From contig NZ_CANLZR010000002.1 of the NCBI RefSeq assembly GCF_947495705.1, positions 62,001-126,000 of the forward strand: DNA of 64,000 nt, in the 5' to 3' direction. This DNA is from an uncultured Phycicoccus sp. Lineage in GTDB: Bacteria; Actinomycetota; Actinomycetes; Actinomycetales; Dermatophilaceae. How positions within the stretch are numbered: the stretch's first letter is position 1; each line of letters starts with the position of its first letter. The position numbers were made by a program, and so were the translations under genes. The notes below the pieces were generated by a model. That model ran no database searches and was not told where the DNA came from. It saw nothing but the letters and a program-made list of their open reading frames with translations. Positions 7,001 through 16,168 of the stretch are shown here, piece by piece.

Positions 7001-8909
7001 CGTGCGGGCAGTCCTCCCAGATCGCGACGTCCGGGACCCGGAGCCCGAAGTCGTAGACGTGCAGCGCGTCGCCGTCGACCCCCGCGATCTCGAACGGCTG
7101 CTCGTCGACGACCTCGACGCCCATGTGCGAGAAGATCGGCAGGATGTCGGTGAGCGAGAGCGGGTCGACCCGGAACAGCTTGAAGCGGCGGATGTCGTCG
7201 GGGGCCTCGAGCGGCCGGTACAGCGCGACGCTCGTGCCCTGGCCGTCGCCGAGCCGGTCGAGGTGGCTGATGTCGGCCACGCCCTGGACGACGCTGAAGC
7301 GCTCCTCGTAGGCCGTGGGGAAGGCCCGGCCGAACCGGTCCATGAGCCGGTCGCCTCGTTCCTCGCCGTACGCGCTGGTCAGGGCGTCGCCGAGCCGGTC
7401 GGTCCACGTGCGGCTCGTCTCGACGAGCCGCTTCTCGAGCGCCTCGACCTCGCTCCGGTCGAGGGTGCGCACCCGGCGGCCGCGGGGCACCCGGACGACG
7501 AACTGCAGGCGCGCGAGGGCGGACTCGCTGACCCGGGCCGCGAACTCCACCTCTTTGCCGCCGAAGGTCTCCTTGAGGATGTCGGCCATCCGGGTCCGGA
7601 CGGCGGTGTTGTACCGGTCCCGGGGGATGAAGACCAGGCACGAGGCGAAGCGACCGAAGTCGTCCTCCCGGATGAAGAGCTTCGTGCGACGCCGCTCCTG
7701 GAGCTGGGTGACGGCGAGCGCGGTCTCGTAGAGCTGGTCGATGCTCGCCTGGAACAGCTCGTCGCGCGGGTAGGACTCGAGCACCTCGAGCAGGTCCTTG
7801 CCGGTGTGGCTGTCGGGGGCGAGGCCCGAGCGGTCGAGGACGGCGCTGACCTTCTCGGCGACGAGCGGCACCCGCAGCACCGACTCGGTGTAGGCCGTCG
7901 AGGCGTAGAGGCCGAGGAAGCGGTGCTCCCCGACGACGTTGCCGTCGGCGTCGTGGCTCTTGACCCCGACGTAGTCGAGGTGGGTGACGCGGTGCACGGT
8001 GGACTTCGAGTTGGCCTTCGTGAGGACGAGCAGGTTCGGGGAGTGCGCGATCTCGGCCGCCTGCGGGGTGAGGACGTCGGGGTCCTTGTCCTGCTCGGGG
8101 TCGGCCCGCAGCAGCCCGAGGCCGGAGCCGATGACCGGGGCGATGAACTCGCCCTCGTCCGAACGCCCCAGGGTGTAGTCGCGGTAGCCGAGGAAGGTGA
8201 AGTGGTTGTCGGCCATCCATCGCAGGAAGGTCGTGGCGAGGGTCACCTCGCCGGGGTCGACCCCCCGCGGCGGGCTGCCCTCGAGCTCGGCGGCCAGCAC
8301 GAGGCACCGGCTGCGCATCTTCGGCCAGTCCTCGACCGCCTGCCGGACGTCCTCGAGCACCGAGCGCACGGTGTGCTCGATCTCGGCACGCCGCTCCTCG
8401 TCACCCTCGCGGTCGATGGACAGGAGCATCCACGACTCGGCCAGCTCGCCGACCGCGCCGGGGCGGAAGTCCTTGGAGATGTCGCGGTTCTCGACCTTCT
8501 GGAGCAGGCCGACCGCGTCGCGGGTCACGACGAGCTGGGGGTGGATGATGAGGTGGATGTCGATGCCGGCCTGGACCAGGGCCCCGGTGACGGAGTCGAC
8601 GAGGAAGGGCATGTCGTCGGTGACGATCTGGATGATCGTGCGCGGGTTGGACCAGCCGTCGACCTCGGTCGTCGGGTTGTAGACGCGGACGTTGGCCGTG
8701 CCCGGGGGCCGCTCCTCGGCGAGCCGCAGGTGGGTGTGGGCGGCACCCGCGAAGGTGTCGGGGGTCCGCGACGTGAGGTCGTCGAGCGGGATGTGGCGGA
8801 AGTACCGCTGGACGAAGTCGCGGCCCCAGCCGTCCGGCGACAGCTCCTCGAACGCGGTCGCGATCGGCGCGAGGACGTCCTCGCGGGCGGTGGCCGGGGC
8901 GGTCGACAT
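4002..8909 (-). CDS. gdh: Large NAD-dependent glutamate dehydrogenase
   Basis: About 1635 residues, the size of the 180-kDa NAD-specific GDH family (Streptomyces, Pseudomonas, M. tuberculosis Rv2476c). It deaminates L-glutamate to 2-oxoglutarate and ammonia with NAD+. A long N-terminal ACT-like regulatory half ([50 protein letters not shown]) precedes the catalytic core. Near residues 825-870 the core shows [20 protein letters not shown] and [19 protein letters not shown] with the substrate-binding lysines, then the Rossmann part ([29 protein letters not shown]). The ATG at 8909 is chosen over an upstream frame extension because GAAGGAG precedes it. It is monocistronic and supplies ammonia and carbon balance alongside PruA. 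Confidence 0.95.
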   Translation of the reverse strand: [1635 protein letters not shown]

Positions 8910-9052
8910 CGTGCGGTCGCACTCCTTCGTCGGGTGGCACCGCGGTCGGCGGCGAGCCACGTCCTCGTGTCGTCCTCCTGAGCCTATCCACCCCGGCAGG
9001 CGCGGTGCGGCCGGGTGCCCCGCCGCGGTGTCTCGACCACGGGACAGCCGGG

Positions 9053-10474
9053 TCAGCGGGCGACGACGTCGAGCGTCGCCAGGGTCGGGTCGGCCGCGTA
9101 CGCGATCCGGCTGCCCGCTGCCCGGGCCGCCTCCAGTGCCGCCAGGGTCGCCGCCGTGACGACCTCCCCGGGGGCGAGCACCGGCACGCCCGGCGGGTAC
9201 GGGGCCACGAGCTCAGCGGCGACCCGGCCGACGGCGGCCGCGAACGGCACGGTCTCCCGCGGGGCGAAGAACGCCTCTCGCGGACTTGTGGCGACCTCGG
9301 GGGCGACCGCCCACACCCCGGACCCCGCGACCGGACGGGGCGCACCCCGGCGCTCCTCGACGGCGGCGCCGAGGGCGGCGACGAGCCCGCCGACCGTCTC
9401 GGGGGTGTCGGCCATCGTGACCATGGCGACGACCGTGTCGCGGTCGGCCATCTCGACGGGCCGGCCCCGGGCGAGCAGGTCGGCCTCGACGGCCACGCCG
9501 TCGGCCCCGGTGCCGGCGAGGACGACGACGAGCCGGGTCGGGTCCACCCCCGCCCCGTCGAGGACGACGAGGCCCGGGACGGCCGCGAGGCGTCGCCGGG
9601 CGTCCGCGACGGTCGCGACGAGATCGCCGAGCAGGCGGCGGCCGTCCCGCTCGAGCAGCGCGCGCGCGGCGTCGATGCTCGCCAGGATCGCGCCGTTGGG
9701 GCTCGTCGTGGCGGTGGCCTCGACGGCGGCGTCGAAGCGGGCCGGGTCGATCCGCCCGGACCGGGCGAGGACGAGCGCCCCCTGCGAGACGGCGGGCAGG
9801 GTCTTGTGCGCGCTCGTCACGAGGGCGTCCGCGCCGGCGTCCAGCGCGTGGCGCGGCAGGTCGGGGTGGAAGCCCAGGTGCGCACCCCAGGCGGCGTCGA
9901 CGACGAGCGGGACGTCCCGGGCGTGAGCCACCGCCGCGAGCGCTCCGACGTCGCCGACCGTGCCGACGTACGACGGGTCGCCGACGAACACGGCGACCGC
10001 ATCGGGCGCGGCGGCGAGCGTGGCCTCGAGGTCGTCGGCGACGACGCCGACGGGCAGCCCCACCGCGGGGTCGACCCGCGGGCGCACCCACACCGGCTCG
10101 AGCCCGGCCAGCACCAGGCCCAGCAGCATCGAGCGGTGCAGGGTCCTCGCGACGACCACCCGGTCCCCGGGGCGGCCCACCGCCAGGGCGAGGGCCTGGT
10201 TGCCGTGGGTGGAGCCGCCGACGGAGAAGCGGCACAGGTCCACCCCCCAGGCGCGGGCGGCCCGGGCCTCGGCGTCGGCGAGCACTCCGGCGCTCAGCCT
10301 CATCGTGTCGAGGCCGGCGTACAGCGGCACGTCGCCGGCGACGACGTCCCCGACGAGGTCGGTGCGGTGCTTGTGCCCGGGGATCGTGAACGGGGTCGGG
10401 GCGGACTCGTGGAACCGGAGCCAGGCGTCCAGGAGCGGGGCGTCGGCGCGCAGGCCGCGGGGGTCAGTGGGCAC
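9053..10474 (-). CDS. Orn/Lys/Arg decarboxylase-family PLP enzyme
   Basis: A 473-residue fold-type I PLP enzyme of the short Orn/Lys/Arg decarboxylase class (SpeA/CadA type of Gram-positives). The motifs are FTIPGHKHRTDLVGD near the N-terminus, FSVGGSTHGNQA for phosphate binding, LVVDAAWGAHLGFHP with the cofactor aspartate, and SAHKTLPAVSQGA with the Schiff-base lysine at about residue 224. A C-terminal domain ends with PPGVPVLAPGE, typical of the family. The GTG at 10474 overlaps the end of the M20 hydrolase gene by 11 bases, so the two are translationally coupled. Substrate (ornithine, lysine or arginine) cannot be told from sequence; polyamine synthesis is the likely role. Confidence 0.85.
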   Translation of the reverse strand: MPTDPRGLRADAPLLDAWLRFHESAPTPFTIPGHKHRTDLVGDVVAGDVPLYAGLDTMRLSAGVLADAEARAARAWGVDLCRFSVGGSTHGNQALALAVGRPGDRVVVARTLHRSMLLGLVLAGLEPVWVRPRVDPAVGLPVGVVADDLEATLAAAPDAVAVFVGDPSYVGTVGDVGALAAVAHARDVPLVVDAAWGAHLGFHPDLPRHALDAGADALVTSAHKTLPAVSQGALVLARSGRIDPARFDAAVEATATTSPNGAILASIDAARALLERDGRRLLGDLVATVADARRRLAAVPGLVVLDGAGVDPTRLVVVLAGTGADGVAVEADLLARGRPVEMADRDTVVAMVTMADTPETVGGLVAALGAAVEERRGAPRPVAGSGVWAVAPEVATSPREAFFAPRETVPFAAAVGRVAAELVAPYPPGVPVLAPGEVVTAATLAALEAARAAGSRIAYAADPTLATLDVVAR

Positions 10475-11657
10475 GGGCCGCCGCGCCCCACGCCGTGACC
10501 GCGTCGACGACGGCGGCCGTGAACGCCCGGACCTGCCGCAGGTCGACCCACTCGTCGGCCGCGTGCAGGCCGCCGCCGGCCGGTCCGCAGACGAGCGCCG
10601 GGACCCCCGCGGCCTGCCAGAGCGGCGCCTCCATCCAGTACGGGGCGGCGAACGGGTCGGCCGGGCACGCGTCCCCGAGGGCGTGCTCGAGGGCGGCGGC
10701 CAGGTCGGCCGCGGGGCCGTCGACGTCGAGCCTCCAGGCCTCGCGCGCCACGAGCAGGGTGAGCCGTGCGTCGACGTCCGGGTCGTCGCGGCGCAGGCCG
10801 TCGACGAGCGCCTGCGCCTCGGCCAGGGCGTCGGCGGCCCGCTCGCCGGGCACCGTGCGCCGCTCGAGCACCGCCCGCGCCTGCTGCGCGAGGACGAAGG
10901 GGGACTCCCCTCCCCCGGCGACGGTGACGAGCAGTGACCCCCCGCCGGCGGCCGTCTCGCGCCCCCGCGCCTCGACCGCCGCGAGCAGCCGGCCGAGGTG
11001 GGCGACGGCGTTGACGCCCTGGGCCGGCTGGGACGAGTGCGCCGCGCGCCCCCGCAGCACGACCTCAACGAGGGCGTAGCCGCGCAGCGACGTCGTGCGG
11101 GCGAGCCAGGTCGGCTCGGCGACGAGCGCGACGTCGGGCCGGACCCCCAGGCCCGGCAGGGCGTCGAGCACCGCCTCGGTGCCGAGGCTCAGGTCCTCCT
11201 CGTCGGCGACGAGCGCGAGGACGACCCGCACCGGGTCCGCCCGGCGTGCCAGGTGCTCGGCCGCGACCACGAGTGCCGCCACGCCACCCTTCATGTCGCA
11301 CGCCCCCCGGCCGTGCAGCCGGTCACCCTCGATGCGGGCGGCGAACGGCTCGTCCATCCCCTCGGTGCCGACCGTGTCGAGGTGACCGGTGAGGGCCACG
11401 GTGGGGCCGCCCCCGCCGCCGGGCGAGATCGCGACGAGGCTGGGCCGGTCGGGGCGGCCCGGCGGGGTGACGATCGAGGTGGCGAAGCCCGCCGCCGTCA
11501 GTCGGGCGCTGAGCAGGGCGACGACCTCGCCCTCCCCCGGGGCCCCGGGGACGAGGCCGGGGTTGACCGAGTCGACCTCGACGAGCGCGGCGGCGAGCCG
11601 GACCGCGTCGTCACCGGCCTCGGGCGGCGGGGGCGGCGGGCCGGTGGTCGCGGTCAC
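10464..11657 (-). CDS. M20 metallopeptidase-family deacylase (ArgE/DapE-like)
   Basis: A 397-residue di-zinc amidohydrolase. Metal-site motifs are in order: GHLDT (His92, Asp94), GRGACDMKGG (Asp121), ADEED (catalytic Glu153 with Glu154), AEPT (Glu181) and a C-terminal GGGLHAADEW histidine. The dimerisation insert contains GRAAHSSQP. The family removes acyl groups from N-acetylornithine, N-succinyl-diaminopimelate or related amides. Its coupling to a PLP decarboxylase suggests it releases the basic amino acid that the partner then decarboxylates, which is inference. The GTG start lies six bases after TAGGGT, suggesting a leaderless mRNA. Confidence 0.85.
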   Translation of the reverse strand: MTATTGPPPPPPEAGDDAVRLAAALVEVDSVNPGLVPGAPGEGEVVALLSARLTAAGFATSIVTPPGRPDRPSLVAISPGGGGGPTVALTGHLDTVGTEGMDEPFAARIEGDRLHGRGACDMKGGVAALVVAAEHLARRADPVRVVLALVADEEDLSLGTEAVLDALPGLGVRPDVALVAEPTWLARTTSLRGYALVEVVLRGRAAHSSQPAQGVNAVAHLGRLLAAVEARGRETAAGGGSLLVTVAGGGESPFVLAQQARAVLERRTVPGERAADALAEAQALVDGLRRDDPDVDARLTLLVAREAWRLDVDGPAADLAAALEHALGDACPADPFAAPYWMEAPLWQAAGVPALVCGPAGGGLHAADEWVDLRQVRAFTAAVVDAVTAWGAAARAH

Positions 11658-11663
11658 GTCGCC

Positions 11664-11669
11664 ACCCTA
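11664..11669 (-). promoter_or_regulatory. Leaderless -10 element (TAGGGT) for the M20-decarboxylase operon
   Basis: On the minus strand TAGGGT ends six bases before the GTG at 11657, with no Shine-Dalgarno sequence. It lies back to back with the promoter of the divergent WxG operon about 55 bp away. Confidence 0.5.
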
Positions 11670-11722
11670 GGCCCGCCGCTCCAGCCTGTGGGAAAGCCCG
11701 CTGAGGCGTTGCCGTGCGCCGC

Positions 11723-11728
11723 TACCGT
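11723..11728 (+). promoter_or_regulatory. Leaderless -10 element (TACCGT) for the WxG-protein operon
   Basis: TACCGT stands six bases before the GTG at 11735 without a Shine-Dalgarno sequence, the same spacing as at several other genes here. Confidence 0.5.
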
Positions 11729-11734
11729 GGGCAC

Positions 11735-12022
11735 GTGCCCCTCGGACCGGACCCCGCTCGCGCGCAGGAGGCCCGCGCCGGGCTCGCCGCGCTGCGCGAC
11801 GTCGCGGCCGAGGGCGAGGACGACGTCCTCGCCGCGCTGGCCGTCACGGGCGAGCCGGCCGCGCAGCGGGTCCTCGACGACTGGCTCGACCAGGTCGCCG
11901 ACACGCTGCGGGCCCTCGGCGAGGCCGCCGGCGAGCTCGGCCTCGCGCTCACCGGAGCCGCGCCGCCGCTCGCCGACCCGACGACCCCGGTGCCGACCTC
12001 CCCCGGGGAGGTCGAGCGATGA
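11735..12022 (+). CDS. Small all-helical protein, first gene of a WxG-like pair
   Basis: A 95-residue protein rich in Ala, Leu, Glu and Asp with no membrane segment: two long helices (ARAQEARAGLAALRDVAAEGEDDVLAAL and RVLDDWLDQVADTLRALGEAAGELG, broken here for description) and a Pro/Thr-rich tail. Its stop overlaps the next start as ATGA. The size and helical build resemble partners of WXG100-type secreted dimers, but it lacks a clear WxG turn. No ESX ATPase or membrane component is nearby. Function unknown. Confidence 0.65.
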   Translation: MPLGPDPARAQEARAGLAALRDVAAEGEDDVLAALAVTGEPAAQRVLDDWLDQVADTLRALGEAAGELGLALTGAAPPLADPTTPVPTSPGEVER

Positions 12023-12540
12023 CCCCCGTCCCCGGCGACCCCGGCTCGCTGTCGTCGTGCGCGGCCGCGGTGGGGGCGGTCGGCACGCGCCTCGCGGTGC
12101 ACGGCGAGACGGTCCGGCGGGCGTTCGCAGACCTCGCCGAGGGCTGGCCGGGGCCCCGCTCGGTGCGGACCCGCCGTCGGGGCGCTGCCCTGGGGGTGGC
12201 CGCCGGAGCCGCGGCCGACGAGCTGGCCGAGGTCGCGCGTGTCCTCCAGGACCAGGCCACCGACCTCGCCGAGCTCGTGGCCCGGGCGCGCGGGGTGGGC
12301 GAGCGGGCGCGGGCGCACGGGCTCGAGGTCCGCGACGGCCGGGTCGTGCCGGCGCTCGGGGTGCTCGGCGAGGCCGACCTCGACGCCGACCGGCGCCGGG
12401 CCGAGACGGCGGCGACGCTGCAGGCCGAGCTCGACCTCGTCCTCGCCCGGCACCGCCGTCGCCGCGACGCCGTCGTCGCGGCCCTGCGCGCCTCGACGCA
12501 CCGGCTGGACGTGCTCGCCCACGACGTGCGCCTCCGGTGA
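12019..12540 (+). CDS. Helical protein with WxG motif at residues 43-45
   Basis: A 173-residue soluble protein. The first 90 residues read helix, turn WPG at residues 43-45, helix, which is the build and motif position of WXG100/ESAT-6-like proteins. It starts GDPGSLSSCAAAVGAVG, similar to the N-terminal domain of larger T7SS-related proteins. A second helical region (AETAATLQAELDLVLARHRRRR) follows at about residues 130-155. It is co-translated (ATGA) with the smaller helical gene before it. Assignment to type VII secretion is tentative, as no EccC or other T7SS gene is in the window. Confidence 0.6.
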   Translation: MTPVPGDPGSLSSCAAAVGAVGTRLAVHGETVRRAFADLAEGWPGPRSVRTRRRGAALGVAAGAAADELAEVARVLQDQATDLAELVARARGVGERARAHGLEVRDGRVVPALGVLGEADLDADRRRAETAATLQAELDLVLARHRRRRDAVVAALRASTHRLDVLAHDVRLR

Positions 12541-12553
12541 CCCGCTGCGCGCC

Positions 12554-14182
<1,629 letters not shown>

Positions 14183-14265
14183 GGGATGGGGCACCTCGTT
14201 CGGGTCACGATGTCGGAGTGCTGCCCACTCTCGCGCCCCCGGTCAGCCGGGCGCAACTCGCCGGG

Positions 14266-14691
14266 TCAGGAAGAGAGGAGGTCCAGGACGTCACCGAGCT
14301 CGGTGACGTCGTACCAGAGCAGGTCGGCCGTGCCCGTGCCACCCGGCTCCTCGTCGACGTGGAACGACACGACCCGGGTGCGCCCAATCGGCTCGGTCAC
14401 CTCGACGCGGGACGGGACGTCCCCGTGCGGCGGCACCGCGACCGCTCCGGCGTCGACGTCCGCCGAGGCGACGACCCGCCGGGCGTCGCCGGCGCGTCGG
14501 GCGTCGGCCTCCTCGGTGGCCGCGACCCAGGCGAGGTGCTCCAGCTCCTCGTCGTCGGTCACCCCGCCCGTGCGACCGAGCGCGGCCGTCACCCCGTGCG
14601 CGGCCAGGGGCGGCGGGCCGAGGTCGGTGCCGTCACGGAGCGCCTCCAGGTCGGGGGCGGTGAGCGGGACGTAGACCCGGGTCAGCGGCAT
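14266..14691 (-). CDS. DUF6912-like conserved protein
   Basis: A 141-residue cytosolic protein starting MPLTRVYVPLTAPDLEALRDG and ending DLLWYDVTELGDVLDLL, the outline of a small conserved actinobacterial family (DUF6912, from memory). The ATG is preceded by GAGGAGC. The middle holds an acidic helix (VTDDEELEHLAWVAATEEADARR). No catalytic motif is evident. It lies 25 bases after the acyltransferase gene and may be co-transcribed with it. Function unknown. Confidence 0.75.
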   Translation of the reverse strand: MPLTRVYVPLTAPDLEALRDGTDLGPPPLAAHGVTAALGRTGGVTDDEELEHLAWVAATEEADARRAGDARRVVASADVDAGAVAVPPHGDVPSRVEVTEPIGRTRVVSFHVDEEPGGTGTADLLWYDVTELGDVLDLLSS

Positions 14692-14716
14692 CGGTGCTCC
14701 TCGGTGGTCGGGACGG

Positions 14717-16156
14717 TCAGCTGGTGCGGGCCCGCGGAGCGTCGAGCAGCTCCTGGAGGGAGTCCACGAGGCCCCGGCCGAGGACGTCGGCGTCGGGCAT
14801 CGCGTCGCGGTCGGCGTACAGGCCGTAGTAGACCCCGCCGTCGTAGGAGGTGAGGCCGATCGAGAGGGCCTGGCCGGGCACGAGCGGGGTGACCGGGTAC
14901 GTCGCGACCATCTGGGCGCCGTCCGCGTACCGGGGGGTCTGCGGGCCGGGGACGTTGGTGATGACGACGTTGTGCATCCGACGCGAGACCATGCCCCCGA
15001 GCCGGGCACCGAGGGCGTGCATCGTGGGCGGCGCGAACCCGCCGACCCCGGCCAGCGCCTCCGCCGAGACCGCCCGGTGCCGGCCGCTCTCGGTCTGCTG
15101 GCGCATCGAGAACGCGATCTGGTGCAGGCGCATCGACGGCTTCGGCTCCCCCACGGGCAGGTCGACGAAGCACGCGACGATCTCGGCGCCGGGCGGTGAG
15201 TGCTCCTCGGTCTCGGCCGGGCGCACCGACACCGGGACGAGGGCCCGGACGGTGGTCCCCGGGTACACCGGCTCGCCGCGGGTCAGCAGCCACGAGCGGA
15301 AGGCCCCCGCCACCGTCGCGAGGACGACGTCGTTGACGGTGACCTCCTCGGCGAAGGAGCCCTGGCCCAGCCGCGAGCGGATGGCGCGGTAGTCGTCGAG
15401 GTCGGTTCCGACCATGATGTAGCGCCGGGCGCGCCCGACATCGGCGTTGAGCGGCGAGGTCGGGGCCGGCCGGGCCGAGAACCGAGCCAGGGTCGAGACG
15501 ACGTCACCGGCCACCGACGCCACCTTGCCGATGGTCTTGGTGACGTCCTCGATGCCGCCGCGCACCGAGTCGACGAGGTGGCTCGGGGTGCGGACGGCGT
15601 CGACGAGCGCGCCGACGACCAGCTCGGCCGCGGTGGGCTCGGTGCGAGGCCGCCATGTGGCCAGCACGCCGTCGGCCCCCGAGGGGTTGCCGTCGACGAG
15701 CACGTTGGCGATGTCGACGCCGTGCACCCCGTCGACGAGGCTGTGGTGGCTCTTGGTGATGATCGCGAAGCGATCATCGGCGAGCCCCTCGACGAGGTAC
15801 ACCTCCCAGAGCGGTCGCGATCGGTCGAGCGCCCGCGGCAGGATCCGCGCCACGAGCTCCTCGAGCTGCTCGTCCGAGCCCGGGCGTGGCAGGGCGCTGC
15901 GCCGCACGTGGTAGCTGAGGTCGAACGCGGTGTCGTCGACCCACACCGGGTTCGCCAGTCCGGCCGGGACGGTCTTGATCCGCTGCCGGTAGCGCGGCAC
16001 GTAGGCGATGCGCTCGCTGATGAGGTCGACGAGGCTCTCGTAGTCGAAGCCGCCCTGCGGCACGTCGAAGAGCAGGACCGACCCGACGTGCATGGGTGTC
16101 GTCGCGTCCTCGAGGTGGAGGAACGAGGAGTCGAGCGCGCTGAGCCGGTCTGCCAC
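14717..16156 (-). CDS. Wax ester synthase / diacylglycerol acyltransferase (WS/DGAT) family
   Basis: A 479-residue acyl-CoA-dependent acyltransferase. It opens with RLSALDSSFLHLEDATTPMHVGSVLLF, the family signature, and carries the catalytic HHSLVDG (HHxxxDG) at residues 137-143. The C-terminal half has NDVVLATVAGAFR and NVVITNVPGPQTP, both WS/DGAT features. The family esterifies fatty alcohols or diacylglycerol, making wax esters or storage triacylglycerol in actinobacteria. The substrate cannot be inferred. It starts with GTG, 12 bases after the CpaE-like gene, so it may be read from that operon. Confidence 0.9.
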   Translation of the reverse strand: MADRLSALDSSFLHLEDATTPMHVGSVLLFDVPQGGFDYESLVDLISERIAYVPRYRQRIKTVPAGLANPVWVDDTAFDLSYHVRRSALPRPGSDEQLEELVARILPRALDRSRPLWEVYLVEGLADDRFAIITKSHHSLVDGVHGVDIANVLVDGNPSGADGVLATWRPRTEPTAAELVVGALVDAVRTPSHLVDSVRGGIEDVTKTIGKVASVAGDVVSTLARFSARPAPTSPLNADVGRARRYIMVGTDLDDYRAIRSRLGQGSFAEEVTVNDVVLATVAGAFRSWLLTRGEPVYPGTTVRALVPVSVRPAETEEHSPPGAEIVACFVDLPVGEPKPSMRLHQIAFSMRQQTESGRHRAVSAEALAGVGGFAPPTMHALGARLGGMVSRRMHNVVITNVPGPQTPRYADGAQMVATYPVTPLVPGQALSIGLTSYDGGVYYGLYADRDAMPDADVLGRGLVDSLQELLDAPRARTS

Positions 16157-16168
16157 GGTCCTATCGTG

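Noticed and set aside
5139-8981. Long open frame (about 1280 codons) on the + strand, opposite the glutamate dehydrogenase
   Set aside because: It is a Val/Arg/Asp-rich mirror of the real gene caused by high GC and lacks any domain; the minus-strand frame matches the whole GDH family.
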